Assembly (NCBI RefSeq): GCF_000263195.1
Contig: NC_018748.1
Location: 1,674,001 to 1,738,000, forward strand
Length of the DNA stretch: 64,000 nt
Reading direction: 5' to 3'
From: Emticicia oligotrophica DSM 17448
Lineage (GTDB): Bacteria > Bacteroidota > Bacteroidia > Cytophagales > Spirosomataceae
Shown here: positions 8,242-17,411 of the stretch, piece by piece
How positions within the stretch are numbered: position 1 is the first letter of the stretch
How the letters are laid out: every line of letters begins with the position of its first letter
Notes under the pieces: generated by a model
Seen by the model: only the letters and a program-made list of their open reading frames with translations
Database searches by the model: none
What the model was told of the DNA's origin: nothing
Translations under genes and position numbers: made by a program

Positions 8242-8988
8242 CTAAACAAGGTAGAAGAAGGTAAACACGAATACCCAAACTAAATCTACAAAGTGCCAGT
8301 ATAGACCGATTTTCTCAATCATTTCGTAGTGACCACGTTTTTCATAAACACCATTGGCTGTATTATAAAATGCCAATACATTCAACACAACTCCCGAGAA
8401 AACGTGTGTACCGTGGAAACCTGTTATAAAGAAGAAGAAGTCAGCAAAAGCGGCTGGTCCATATTCATTACGCACAAGGTTCGCACCAAATATTTGTGTA
8501 CCATCTTTCAATGTTAAGCCATGTTCTGATCCGTGGATAAAGTGTGACCACTCCCAAGCCTGTGAGCTTAAGAAAGCAATACCACCTAGAATTGTCCAAA
8601 GCATGTATTTTTCAACATCTGCTTTATCTCTACGATGCCCCGCTTCAACGGCTAATACCATTGTTACTGAGCTCATGATTAAGATAAAAGTCATGATACC
8701 AACGAAAACTAACGGAGCTTGAACACCGTGCAAAAACGGAACGGCTTCAAAAACCCTTTCAGGAATTGGCCACCAAGTATTAGAGAATTCAAAGTTTTTA
8801 CGTAAACCCTCAAATGTAGGGAAACTGTAACGAACTAAACCGTATGAAACTAATAAAGCCGAGAAAGTAAATGTGTCAGATAATAAGAAAATCCACATCA
8901 TTAATTTTCCGTAGCCAACTTTCATTGGTTGCACGCCACCCTTCCATATTAAGTGTTCTGCGGTTGTAGAGGTTTTTGCACTTGCCAT
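8242..8988 (-). CDS. Cytochrome c oxidase subunit III
   Basis: A 248-residue membrane protein with about six to seven hydrophobic segments. Subunit III signatures are present: KLMMWIFLLSDTFTFSALLVSYG near the N-terminus, a Glu-containing QAWEWSHFIHG segment, FITGFHGTHVFSGV and the final LYWHFVDLVWVFVFTFFYLV. It stabilises subunit I in heme-copper oxidases. It is one of two subunit III-type genes in tandem; this is the longer and more canonical one. Confidence 0.92.
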   Translation of the reverse strand: MASAKTSTTAEHLIWKGGVQPMKVGYGKLMMWIFLLSDTFTFSALLVSYGLVRYSFPTFEGLRKNFEFSNTWWPIPERVFEAVPFLHGVQAPLVFVGIMTFILIMSSVTMVLAVEAGHRRDKADVEKYMLWTILGGIAFLSSQAWEWSHFIHGSEHGLTLKDGTQIFGANLVRNEYGPAAFADFFFFITGFHGTHVFSGVVLNVLAFYNTANGVYEKRGHYEMIEKIGLYWHFVDLVWVFVFTFFYLV

Positions 8989-9067
8989 AACTTACAATTG
9001 TTAGCGGTTTGCCGCTTTGGTTAACAGTTCAATTAATTCTGACCCAAAAATAGTCAAAAAGTAAATA

Positions 9068-9679
9068 TTATCTAAAATACAATAAAAATACAAATAAATA
9101 AACCCATAGAATGTCTAAGAAATGCCAAGATGTAGCACAAACTTCGACCAAAATTGTATTACTCGAATCTAACTTCATTCTGAAAGCCATCAAAAAGGTA
9201 GCAATCAAAATTCCTAGTCCGATTAAAAGGTGAGCCATGTGTAAGCCCGTAAAAATGTAAAAGAACGAACCAGAAGGATTTCCTTTTAGGAAAATTCCTT
9301 GGGCTTGTAAATCTTGCCATCCAATATATTGCATTCCTAAGAATGTAAGTCCTAAGACTGTTGTAATAGCTACCAGGGTTTTCAGCTTAGCGTTCTCATT
9401 TTTTCTAGCCGCTTGCAAAGATAAATGCATTGTTGCACTACTTATAATCAATACCAAGGTACTAATCCAAAAAATGGTCGGTACAGTAAATTCCACCCAG
9501 TTTCCTTCTGCTCTTCTTACTAAGTATGCACTTGTCTGTGAGGCAAATAGCATAACAATAGTAATAATAAAAAGCCAAGTAATGAATTTCCACTTATTTA
9601 CTGACAACACTTGTGCTGGTTCTTCAACTCCAACTGTTGCTGTTGAAACACCTTTATTTTTATTTGATTTATTACTCAT
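9068..9679 (-). CDS. Cytochrome c oxidase subunit III-like protein
   Basis: A 203-residue five-helix member of the subunit III family, with YIFTGLHMAHLLIGLG and SWHFLDILWVYLFVFLLYF, the short-form counterparts of the longer subunit III just downstream. The N-terminal 25 residues are polar. Tandem subunit III paralogues are common in Bacteroidota oxidase operons. The two may both be part of one complex or be used alternatively; sequence cannot decide. Confidence 0.85.
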   Translation of the reverse strand: MSNKSNKNKGVSTATVGVEEPAQVLSVNKWKFITWLFIITIVMLFASQTSAYLVRRAEGNWVEFTVPTIFWISTLVLIISSATMHLSLQAARKNENAKLKTLVAITTVLGLTFLGMQYIGWQDLQAQGIFLKGNPSGSFFYIFTGLHMAHLLIGLGILIATFLMAFRMKLDSSNTILVEVCATSWHFLDILWVYLFVFLLYFR

Positions 9680-9721
9680 AAATTTTAGTCTGTTGATTTA
9701 CCCTTTCGGGTATTCTATTGC

Positions 9722-10603
9722 TTACACTTTATCTAAAAGGTAGGCTATTTGTACTACTGGTAGATAAATAAATGAGCCAAACATTAATTGTAAAGCTGCT
9801 TTTCTATCAACTTTACGCATCAAATGGAAAGTTTGGGCTAAAAATAATACGCCAAACACCATCGCTACCACTGCCGAATTTATACCTGTCATACCCAAAT
9901 AAAAAGGTACCCAACATAGAGGCAATAAAAACAAAGTATAAATCATTATTTGTATCGCTGAATTCAAGTTCTGTCCACCTTCAGATGGTAAAAGTTTAAA
10001 ACCAGCTTTAGAATAATCTTCGTCTAAAACCCAAGCAATTGCCCAAAAATGAGGAAATTGCCAAAAGAATTGAATCGCAAATAAAATCCCAGGTTCTAAT
10101 CCAAAATGACCTGAGGATGCAATCCATCCAATCATTGGAGGGAAAGCTCCCGGCAAAGCTCCCACTGCTACTGCAATTGGTCCAACGCGTTTTAGTGGTG
10201 TATAAACAAAACCATATAAAACCATTGACAATATTGCCAATAACCCTGCTCTATAATTAAATTCAAAGAACAAAATGTAGGTAGCAATCGAGGCCATAAC
10301 CATACCGAAAATCATTGCTTCCTTTACTGAAAGTCTTCCACTCGGAAGTGGGCGATTTTCAGTTCGTTTCATCAATTTATCAAGGTCTTTCTCGATAATT
10401 TGATTGATTATATTAGCAGCAGCTGTAGTACAAAAAGCCGCAATTGCAAAAAGCATTACACGTTTCCATTGAACACTATCAGATGCTAATATAAATCCAA
10501 ATGCACCAGAAAAAACAACTGTTGATGATAACCTAAACTTGGTTATATCATAATATGCTTTGAACTTCTGAGCAAAAATATTTTGTGTCGCTACCAAACT
10601 CAT
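9722..10603 (-). CDS. ctaB: Protoheme IX farnesyltransferase (heme O synthase)
   Basis: A UbiA-family prenyltransferase of 293 residues with about nine transmembrane segments. The polyprenyl-diphosphate motif region NIINQIIEKDLDKLMKRTENRPLP has the expected Asp residues, and LPSGRLS is diagnostic of heme O synthase; the second site includes DEDYSKAGFKLLP. It converts heme b to heme O with farnesyl diphosphate, the step before heme A synthase. It follows ctaA by 6 bases, so the heme A pathway is co-expressed with the oxidase. Confidence 0.93.
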   Translation of the reverse strand: MSLVATQNIFAQKFKAYYDITKFRLSSTVVFSGAFGFILASDSVQWKRVMLFAIAAFCTTAAANIINQIIEKDLDKLMKRTENRPLPSGRLSVKEAMIFGMVMASIATYILFFEFNYRAGLLAILSMVLYGFVYTPLKRVGPIAVAVGALPGAFPPMIGWIASSGHFGLEPGILFAIQFFWQFPHFWAIAWVLDEDYSKAGFKLLPSEGGQNLNSAIQIMIYTLFLLPLCWVPFYLGMTGINSAVVAMVFGVLFLAQTFHLMRKVDRKAALQLMFGSFIYLPVVQIAYLLDKV

Positions 10604-10609
10604 CGAAAT

Positions 10610-11587
10610 TTAAGAAGCTATGCTTCTGAAAACTCTTTCTTTGTTGAGAAATAAAAAGATTACAAACTGAATCCCTATAGCCAAAACTCCAAGTGTTAAA
10701 TGGACAGGCTGCATGAAATTAGGGAAACCTAAATATGCGAGTGTTAAACCAGATACTAACTCAATTCCTACTACAATCACTAACCAATTAGTAAATCTTG
10801 TAAGAATACCTTTTTCGCTGATTGATTTCTTGATTTTATAGTATATTACTAAGTTAATCAATACTATTACCATTGAAAATAGAGCGTGCATTTGAAATTT
10901 ACCTCCAAGATTTGCCACCCACTCCGTTCGCATTGCTTCACCCATTGAAGCTGCTACTTTATCAACTACTTCTCTAACCTGTGTACCTAATAAAACTTGA
11001 CCAGTAGTTAGAAAAATGGCTGCTGAAACTAAAAAACTCAAAGAACTTTTATCTGCTATATCTTCGATTTTAACTACATAATTGTATGAACGTGCGACTG
11101 CATAGAGTAGTATCATTACAATAATTACCGACAATATCATGTGTAGGGTAATCATTACAGGGTGTAATTCACTTGAAACCACTTTCGAGCCTAGCCATCC
11201 CTCAAACGCAACTAAAATCGTAGCTAGCAAGCTTAGCAAGACAATTGTTTTGTCTTTTTTTCGGAAACTAACAAACGAACTAACAAACGTTCCGAAAACT
11301 AATATCCCAATTAAAACTCCAATTAAACGATTAACATATTCAATCCAAGTTTTTACCGCATTGAATTCTATTTCGCCTTTCAGTTTTTCACCGTAAATCT
11401 CTTTATAATTACTTGGTAACTGTGAAATATCGGTTGGTGGAACCCACGAACCAAAGCATCTTGGCCAATCCGGACAGCCCATACCTGACCCTGTTGCTCT
11501 TACTATTCCTCCGACTAAGATTAGAAAGTAAATCGCTCCTATCGTCCAAAAACCAAGTTTTCTAAATACTTTACCGTGAGTTGTCAT
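10610..11587 (-). CDS. ctaA: Heme A synthase (CtaA/COX15)
   Basis: A 325-residue membrane protein, counted from the ATG at 11587. A GTG further up (11608) lies inside an intercistronic hairpin and is unlikely to be the start. It has eight hydrophobic segments and the conserved GGIVRATGSGMGCPDWPRCFG start with the C38/C44 pair. His residues at LHMILS, QMHALF and PVHLTLG fit three of the four heme ligands. The position usually read as E-x-x-H in the first half is EYVN here (E83, N86), so one classical heme ligand is Asn. It oxidises the methyl group of heme O to make heme A, working with CtaB encoded next to it. Confidence 0.9.
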   Translation of the reverse strand: MTTHGKVFRKLGFWTIGAIYFLILVGGIVRATGSGMGCPDWPRCFGSWVPPTDISQLPSNYKEIYGEKLKGEIEFNAVKTWIEYVNRLIGVLIGILVFGTFVSSFVSFRKKDKTIVLLSLLATILVAFEGWLGSKVVSSELHPVMITLHMILSVIIVMILLYAVARSYNYVVKIEDIADKSSLSFLVSAAIFLTTGQVLLGTQVREVVDKVAASMGEAMRTEWVANLGGKFQMHALFSMVIVLINLVIYYKIKKSISEKGILTRFTNWLVIVVGIELVSGLTLAYLGFPNFMQPVHLTLGVLAIGIQFVIFLFLNKERVFRSIAS

Positions 11588-11598
11588 TAGTTTGAGAC

Positions 11599-11630
11599 AA
11601 CGATTCACAACTTTTAGGTTGTGAATCGTT
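11599..11630 (-). promoter_or_regulatory. Intercistronic hairpin between subunit I and ctaA
   Basis: A perfect 13-bp stem (AACGATTCACAAC with GTTGTGAATCGTT, 6-nt loop) fills the gap between the two genes. No T-run follows on the minus strand. It could stabilise the 3' end of the oxidase message or partly reduce readthrough into the heme biosynthesis genes. Confidence 0.6.
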
Positions 11631-11641
11631 GGTAATTTTTA

Positions 11642-13522
11642 TCAATCTGGAATACTGTAATCAAACTTAATTCCTTCGATTTCTTTTTCTTCTTTAATTA
11701 ATTCATTCTCGTACGGGAAGTTAGATTCTGGCGTAGCAGAGAATGGAACATTTTGTGGGATGAAATCTTCAGCAGCACCCGGCTTACTGTAGTCGTAAGG
11801 CCAACGATAAACAGCTGGAATTTCACCTACCCAGTTACCATGTCCAACATTTACTGGAGTAGTCCACTCTAATGTATTCGACTTCCAAGGGTTTTGAGGG
11901 GCTGCCTTACCTTTGAAAACTGAATAGAAGAAGTTGAATAAGAAAATGATATTTGCAGCAAACACCATGATTGCAGCTATTGTACTAACTTGAGCTAAAT
12001 CTTGGTATTTGTTTGTAAAATCAAAACCAGTATATGCATAGTATCGTCTTGGGAAACCAGCAATACCTAAATAGTGTTGAGGGAAGAATACAAGGTAAGC
12101 ACCAATGAAAGTAATCCAGAAGTGAATATAACCTAATGTATTATTCATCATTTTTCCAAACATCTTAGGGAACCAATGGTAAACACCAGCTACCATTCCG
12201 AAGAATGCAGCAGAACCCATTACAAGGTGGAAGTGAGCAACAACGAAATATGTATCGTGTAATTGAATATCCAAGGCACTATTACCTAAAATAATACCCG
12301 TTACACCACCTGAAATAAAGAATGATACTAAACCAATTGAGAATAACATCGCTGGAGTAAAGATGATATTTCCTCTCCACAATGTAGTGATGTAGTTAAA
12401 TCCCTTTACAGCAGAAGGTACCGCAATAATCAATGTAAGGAGTGTAAATACTGAGCCTAAGAATGGGTTCATACCTGTCATGAACATGTGGTGAGCCCAA
12501 ACGATAAACGCTAAGAACATGATACCTAACATTGAGAAAATCATCGCTTTATAACCAAAGATTGGTTTTCTTGAATTAGTTGCGATAATCTCTGAAGTCA
12601 TACCTAAAGCTGGTAGAATAACGATATATACCTCTGGGTGACCCAAGAACCAGAATAAGTGCTGGAATAATATTGGGCTACCACCTTGGTTTGGCAGAGC
12701 TTGACCATTGATATAAATATCAGAGAGGTAGAAACTTGTACCAAAACTACGGTCAAAAATTAATAATAACGCTGCTGATAGCAATACTGGGAAAGACAAC
12801 AAACCTAAAATTGCTGTAAATGTAAAAGCCCAAATTGTTAAAGGCATTTTATCAAAAGTCATCCCTCTTGTACGCAAGTTAATTACAGTAGTTACATAGT
12901 TTACGCTACCTAATAAACTTGAGGCAATAAAGATGGCCATACTCACTAACCACATTGTCATACCAGTGCCCGAGCCCGGTGCTGCGTCTGGTAGTGCACT
13001 TAATGGAGGATAAATTACCCAGCCACCACCTGCAGGACCATCTTGTACGAACAATGAGCAGAACATGATAACACTTGAAATGAAGAATAACCAATATGAC
13101 AACATGTTGATAAATCCAGATGCCATATCTCTTGCTCCAATTTGAAGAGGAATCAAAAAGTTAGAGAACGTACCACTCAAACCTGCAGTCAATACAAAGA
13201 ATACCATGATTGTACCGTGCATTGTAACAAGAGCAATGTAGTAATTCGGGTCTAATTTACCAGTTTCATCAAACCATCTCTCTCCTAAAATTGGTTTTAA
13301 CCAACCTAAATCAATACCTGGATATCCTAATTGTAAACGGAATACCAATGATAAAAAGCCGCCAATTAAGGCCCATGCCATACCCGTAAGTAGGTATTGC
13401 TTAGCAATCACTTTATGGTCCTCAGAGAAGATATACTTTTGTATAAAACTCTGTGGCTCGTGATGCTCATGAGCTTCGTCATGTCCGTGAACATGAGTAT
13501 CTGCGTGTGCTACTGCTGCCAT
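11642..13522 (-). CDS. ctaD: Cytochrome c oxidase subunit I
   Basis: A 626-residue heme-copper oxidase catalytic subunit with 12 or more transmembrane segments. The LGHPEVYIVILPALGM motif (about residue 294) holds a CuB His and the cross-linked Tyr. HDTYFVVAHFHLVMG (about 425-433) holds the ligands of the low-spin and high-spin hemes. The Glu of GHPEV marks an A1-type D-channel enzyme. The N-terminus is His-rich (HADTHVHGHDEAHEHHE), which may bind metal or be disordered. It reduces O2 to water with heme a and a3-CuB. It follows subunit II by 37 bases. Confidence 0.96.
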   Translation of the reverse strand: MAAVAHADTHVHGHDEAHEHHEPQSFIQKYIFSEDHKVIAKQYLLTGMAWALIGGFLSLVFRLQLGYPGIDLGWLKPILGERWFDETGKLDPNYYIALVTMHGTIMVFFVLTAGLSGTFSNFLIPLQIGARDMASGFINMLSYWLFFISSVIMFCSLFVQDGPAGGGWVIYPPLSALPDAAPGSGTGMTMWLVSMAIFIASSLLGSVNYVTTVINLRTRGMTFDKMPLTIWAFTFTAILGLLSFPVLLSAALLLIFDRSFGTSFYLSDIYINGQALPNQGGSPILFQHLFWFLGHPEVYIVILPALGMTSEIIATNSRKPIFGYKAMIFSMLGIMFLAFIVWAHHMFMTGMNPFLGSVFTLLTLIIAVPSAVKGFNYITTLWRGNIIFTPAMLFSIGLVSFFISGGVTGIILGNSALDIQLHDTYFVVAHFHLVMGSAAFFGMVAGVYHWFPKMFGKMMNNTLGYIHFWITFIGAYLVFFPQHYLGIAGFPRRYYAYTGFDFTNKYQDLAQVSTIAAIMVFAANIIFLFNFFYSVFKGKAAPQNPWKSNTLEWTTPVNVGHGNWVGEIPAVYRWPYDYSKPGAAEDFIPQNVPFSATPESNFPYENELIKEEKEIEGIKFDYSIPD

Positions 13523-13559
13523 TTGTATATTACTTAGTTTTAATAATTTAGATTGAATT

Positions 13560-14693
13560 TTATCTTAAAGCCGAAACAGTTGGTAAACTAGTACCGGCTG
13601 AAGCAGTTGTGCTATCTGCTGGAGCTTCTGTTGGAAAATACTTCAAAGCTTTAGCTTTCAAACCTGCTGGAACTTTCTCTAAGAACTCTGGTTTTGAAGC
13701 TAATAATGACTTTTGCTCTTTTTTCCACTTTTCGTAATCGGCTGGCTCATCAACTACTAAAATCAATTTCATACCGAAGTGGCTTCTACCACAAACTTCT
13801 GTACAAGCGATTTCGTATTTGAAATCCGGATTACCTAATTCAGCACGCATATCTGCTGTACTTTTATCAGCAATAAACCAGAATTTAGTAGGCATACCTG
13901 GTACAGCATCCATTTTAACTCTCATGTGAGGGATAAATACACTGTGAAGTACGTCTCTCGCTCTAATTTTAAGTAAAACTGGCTTACCTTTAGGGATGTG
14001 CATTTCGGTGCTGCTTGTGAAGTCATCGAATGAATTTTCATCAGAAAAATCAAGTCCAAACTCATTACCAGCTGCATCATCAATTAGTTTATAATTATAA
14101 TTACCTAATTTGCCATTTTCAACGCCACCGTATCTTACTTGCCATCCGAATTGTTTACCCATAATCTCAATTATCTCAGCATCTTTTGGAGCATCGGCCA
14201 TTACTTTGTTCCATACTCTTAGTCCTGTAAATACTAAGGCTGCCATTACCACAGCAGGAATTAAAGTCCAAACAATCTCTAAAGTGTTATTATGAGGATA
14301 ATAATGTGCTTTTCTGTTTTTATCATAGCGATATTTCACGGGGAAATAGAAAAGTACACTATTCACAAGAATAAATGCGGCTGTAACTACCACCATACTT
14401 ACCCAGAACCAATAATCTGTCTCCTTTCCGTGTACAGAAGCAGCAGAAGGTATATCTCCAAAAGCTATCAAGAAGTCTTTTTTAGCATAGAAGAATGACC
14501 AAAATACACCAATCACGCTTAAAATCCAGAACACTAATAGACCAATCGCATTAAGGTTATTGGCACTATCTACTACCTCATCATTTTGCTCTGAACTTCC
14601 CTTCACTCCTTTCAAGAGTGTTTGTGTTTTTGAAATTACCGCAATGGTAAGTACAATAAACACAATTGCTAAGGCTACAATCAATAATGTCAT
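13560..14693 (-). CDS. ctaC: Cytochrome c oxidase subunit II (CuA)
   Basis: 377 residues. The CuA centre is complete: CTEVCGRSHFGM (about residues 296-307) with an earlier His in VLHSVFIPHMRVKMD. There are four hydrophobic segments before the cupredoxin domain, two more than the classical two-helix subunit II: an extra N-terminal pair including residues 1-25. No cytochrome c domain is fused to the C-terminus, which ends in a Thr/Ala/Ser-rich tail. It accepts electrons from cytochrome c or directly from alternative complex III, whose genes lie immediately upstream. Confidence 0.95.
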   Translation of the reverse strand: MTLLIVALAIVFIVLTIAVISKTQTLLKGVKGSSEQNDEVVDSANNLNAIGLLVFWILSVIGVFWSFFYAKKDFLIAFGDIPSAASVHGKETDYWFWVSMVVVTAAFILVNSVLFYFPVKYRYDKNRKAHYYPHNNTLEIVWTLIPAVVMAALVFTGLRVWNKVMADAPKDAEIIEIMGKQFGWQVRYGGVENGKLGNYNYKLIDDAAGNEFGLDFSDENSFDDFTSSTEMHIPKGKPVLLKIRARDVLHSVFIPHMRVKMDAVPGMPTKFWFIADKSTADMRAELGNPDFKYEIACTEVCGRSHFGMKLILVVDEPADYEKWKKEQKSLLASKPEFLEKVPAGLKAKALKYFPTEAPADSTTASAGTSLPTVSALR

Positions 14694-14772
14694 GTTACTT
14701 AATTAATTTACAAGTTTGAATACTTTAACCCTTGTATTAAAAAATATTGTTCAACGAAATTGTTTTGAAAAA

Positions 14773-16116
14773 TTAAATATCGTGATGAATACTTTCTTCT
14801 AAGAAAGGGTGGTTTTTAGGATATAGGTTTGCTTTAGATAATTGATTTGCAACAAAATAGATAAACAATGATGCAAATGTTAAGGTTGTTCCCCACTCGA
14901 TGATACCAATACCACCTTGTTCTTTAGCAATACCCGGCATGTGCATTTGATAGAAATCAAACCAGTGACCGATGATAACCGATACACTACCTAATTTCAA
15001 GAATGTAGCTCTTCTCTTCGAGTTTCTTGCAAGTAAAATGAAGAATGGGAAGAAGAAGTTCAACAATAAACTAATATGGAATGGCCACCAGTATCTTCCT
15101 TGGAAGCCTGTAAATCTCTCACGGAAATAGATAGTCTCTTCTGGTAAGTTAGCATAGAAAATCAATAAATATTGAGAGAACCATACGTATGTCCAGAAAA
15201 TAGAGAAACCAAAGATAAACTTACCTAAATCATGCAAGTGGCTTTCTTGCACGATTTTCATATATCCTTGGTCTTTCAACAATAAAATAATCAACATCAT
15301 TGTTGCCAAACCTGCTACGTGCCAGCTTGCTAAGTGGTACCAACCAAACATTGTTGAGAACCAGTGTGTGTCAATTACCATTGATAAATCCCAAGCTGAA
15401 GTTGAAGCTGTTACAGCGAAGAAAATCAAGAAAAATTTAGCAATATTACGGCTCTTATAATAGTTATCTAAACCACCTTCTTCATCTTCAAGTAGTGAGT
15501 ATTTTCTTAACTGTGTCCAACCGAAATACCAAACTGCTATGTAAGCAATAAGGCGAATCATGTAGAACGGCAGATTTAAATACCATGCCTTACCTGCGAT
15601 AATTTTATCGTAGTGCTCGCTTGAAGGGTCCATGATACCATCGTGAGTCCAGTGCATAATCATGTGGCGAGTTGAAGGAACAGCCATTAAGATAATTAAA
15701 ATTGCTCCAGGAACGATGATAAATGAAGGAAGAGCTTCTGCAACACGCTTGATTGATGATGACCAACCAGCTTTTGCTACATAGTTGTATGCGATAAAGA
15801 AAGCACCAACTACCGATATACCTAAGAAATACACGCTATTCATCCACAGATTGGCAATAATTCTGTTTAGTAATGATGTACCTCCGTGCTCGCCGCCGTG
15901 TTCTGCGTGGCCGCCTGCTGCTTCATGTCCAGCACCAGCATGTTCGGCACCATGTGATTCCCAAACACCTATTGACCAGCCTTTTGATAATAAGAATGAA
16001 CCAATTGCAACCAAAGCAACACCAATAAGTGCTGCGATTATTAGTTTTCTTTTGGTTTCAGATTTAAACTCAAATCTTTCTTCTGTAGAAGGAATTTCGT
16101 GAGTACTATGAGCCAT
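14773..16116 (-). CDS. actF: Alternative complex III subunit ActF (quinol:cytochrome c oxidoreductase)
   Basis: A 447-residue membrane protein with about ten transmembrane segments, of the NrfD/PsrC-like type used in ActC and ActF. It has an unusual His- and Gly-rich periplasmic loop near the N-terminus (HGAEHAGAGHEAAGGHAEHGGEHGG region, about residues 55-80). Conserved WYHLASWHVAGLATM, SQYLLIFYANLPEET and FQGRYWWPFHI blocks identify it. It is the last act gene and is followed after 79 bases by oxidase subunit II, matching the known ACIII-oxidase supercomplex arrangement. Confidence 0.92.
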   Translation of the reverse strand: MAHSTHEIPSTEERFEFKSETKRKLIIAALIGVALVAIGSFLLSKGWSIGVWESHGAEHAGAGHEAAGGHAEHGGEHGGTSLLNRIIANLWMNSVYFLGISVVGAFFIAYNYVAKAGWSSSIKRVAEALPSFIIVPGAILIILMAVPSTRHMIMHWTHDGIMDPSSEHYDKIIAGKAWYLNLPFYMIRLIAYIAVWYFGWTQLRKYSLLEDEEGGLDNYYKSRNIAKFFLIFFAVTASTSAWDLSMVIDTHWFSTMFGWYHLASWHVAGLATMMLIILLLKDQGYMKIVQESHLHDLGKFIFGFSIFWTYVWFSQYLLIFYANLPEETIYFRERFTGFQGRYWWPFHISLLLNFFFPFFILLARNSKRRATFLKLGSVSVIIGHWFDFYQMHMPGIAKEQGGIGIIEWGTTLTFASLFIYFVANQLSKANLYPKNHPFLEESIHHDI

Positions 16117-16131
16117 TTTCTTTGAATTTGA

Positions 16132-16214
16132 ACCCTTATACTGTAAGGGTGTTAATAAAATGATATATCTTTTATACTAAACCTCTTTGCGAGGTATCCG
16201 TAACTCTACGGATA
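16132..16214 (-). promoter_or_regulatory. Three small hairpins between actE and actF
   Basis: Within a 110-base intercistronic gap lie three consecutive stems: ACCCTTA/TAAGGGT (16132-16150), ACCTC/GAGGT (16181-16195) and TATCCGTA/TACGGATA (16195-16214). None has a T-run, so simple termination is unlikely. They may be mRNA processing or stability elements, or an interspersed repeat. Confidence 0.5.
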
Positions 16215-16226
16215 GCATTTAAAATA

Positions 16227-16841
16227 TTAGTTACCTAATTGCAATCTGTGTACGTAATGAACAATTTTCCAACGCTCTTCTGGGTTCACTTGTGAAGCGT
16301 GAGCCCACATACGACCTTTACCAAAAGTAATTACGTGGTAAATATGTCCATCATTCATGTTTTTGTAAGCGTCAGCAGCATAGTTTGGAACCCCTTTATA
16401 AACTTTTCCAACTGGGCCATCACCTGCACCTTTTTCGCCATGACAGTGTAAACAGTTTCTTTCGTAGAGAACTTTTCCTTCCTCTTCAACTTTATCTGAC
16501 CATGGAATTGGGTTTTTCAAAACTGCTTCTGCAACTGCGATACTATCTTTTGGTAAGTTATAAATCATCAAATCATTTACAACTGTACTATCATCTTGTA
16601 AAAATGAAGTATGATAGTTTGTACGAGCAACAGTACCTTCAACAGGAGAACGCATATTTTTTCCATCTGCGTTGATATTATTCTCTCTCCATTGTGTTAG
16701 GGGCTCGTATGCACGAGAATTGTACATATTAGGAGCAAATTCCCAACCAGTACTATTATTATCTTTGCATGAAGTCAAGGCAACTGTTGAAAAAGATGCG
16801 ATTGATAATGCAAGCGAAATATTTTTTAATGAAACCTTCAT
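16227..16841 (-). CDS. actE: Alternative complex III subunit ActE (monoheme cytochrome c lipoprotein)
   Basis: 204 residues with a lipoprotein signal peptide ending VALTSC (lipidated C25). It has a single class I cytochrome c motif, NCLHCHGEKGAGDGPVGKVYKG, and a distal Met in GKGRMWAHASQV as the likely axial ligand. In ACIII, ActE is the mobile monoheme arm that passes electrons towards the oxidase. Its place between actD and actF is canonical. Confidence 0.92.
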   Translation of the reverse strand: MKVSLKNISLALSIASFSTVALTSCKDNNSTGWEFAPNMYNSRAYEPLTQWRENNINADGKNMRSPVEGTVARTNYHTSFLQDDSTVVNDLMIYNLPKDSIAVAEAVLKNPIPWSDKVEEEGKVLYERNCLHCHGEKGAGDGPVGKVYKGVPNYAADAYKNMNDGHIYHVITFGKGRMWAHASQVNPEERWKIVHYVHRLQLGN

Positions 16842-16862
16842 CTTGAAATTCTTTGAATTGAT

Positions 16863-17384
16863 TTATACTTCTTTCACATTTACTTCTGAAGCACCTGAAT
16901 CTTTCAACAATTGTGAAATTTCAGCCTCTGACAATTTATTTTTAGCAAGGTCAATGGCTACTACAAATTTATCATCCGTACTTCTTGCGTCAAATATGAT
17001 TGGTTTAGCAGTTGGGCCCATATCTTCAAGGTAGAAGAATGTAAATGACATACCAAATGCCGCTAAAAGAACAGTAAGCTCAAACATAATCGGCACGTTT
17101 GTTGGGAATGGGAAGAAATTCTTTCCACCAACATTAATCGGCCAGTCAACGCCCATTGTCCAGAATGTAAGAAGTAATGCACAGCAAGTACCTGTCATAC
17201 CAAACAAGAAAGCCGCAACTCCCATTCTTGGGAAACTATAACCTAACGCTCTATCAAGTCCGTGTACAGCAAAAGGCGTATATGCTTCATGAATTTTAAC
17301 ACCTTGGTGTCTAATGTCTTCAACAGCATGAAGTAACTCATCTCCATCGTCAAAAACTCCTACTAAATATTTGCTATCTGCCAT
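16863..17384 (-). CDS. actD: Alternative complex III subunit ActD (DUF3341)
   Basis: A 173-residue DUF3341 protein. A cytosolic alpha/beta N-terminal domain (GVFDDGDELLHAVEDIRHQGVKIHEAYTPFAVHGLDRALGY) precedes two transmembrane helices (about 55-80 and 98-120) and a short cytosolic C-terminal domain. It is a structural subunit of alternative complex III, 27 bases after actC and 21 bases before actE. Confidence 0.92.
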   Translation of the reverse strand: MADSKYLVGVFDDGDELLHAVEDIRHQGVKIHEAYTPFAVHGLDRALGYSFPRMGVAAFLFGMTGTCCALLLTFWTMGVDWPINVGGKNFFPFPTNVPIMFELTVLLAAFGMSFTFFYLEDMGPTAKPIIFDARSTDDKFVVAIDLAKNKLSEAEISQLLKDSGASEVNVKEV

Positions 17385-17411
17385 TTTATATGAATGGTTA
17401 AAAAATCTTTA

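Noticed and set aside
15785-16102. Plus-strand frame rich in Pro, Ala and Cys opposite actF
   Set aside because: Antisense of the His/Gly-rich loop of ActF; the actF frame is supported by family motifs.
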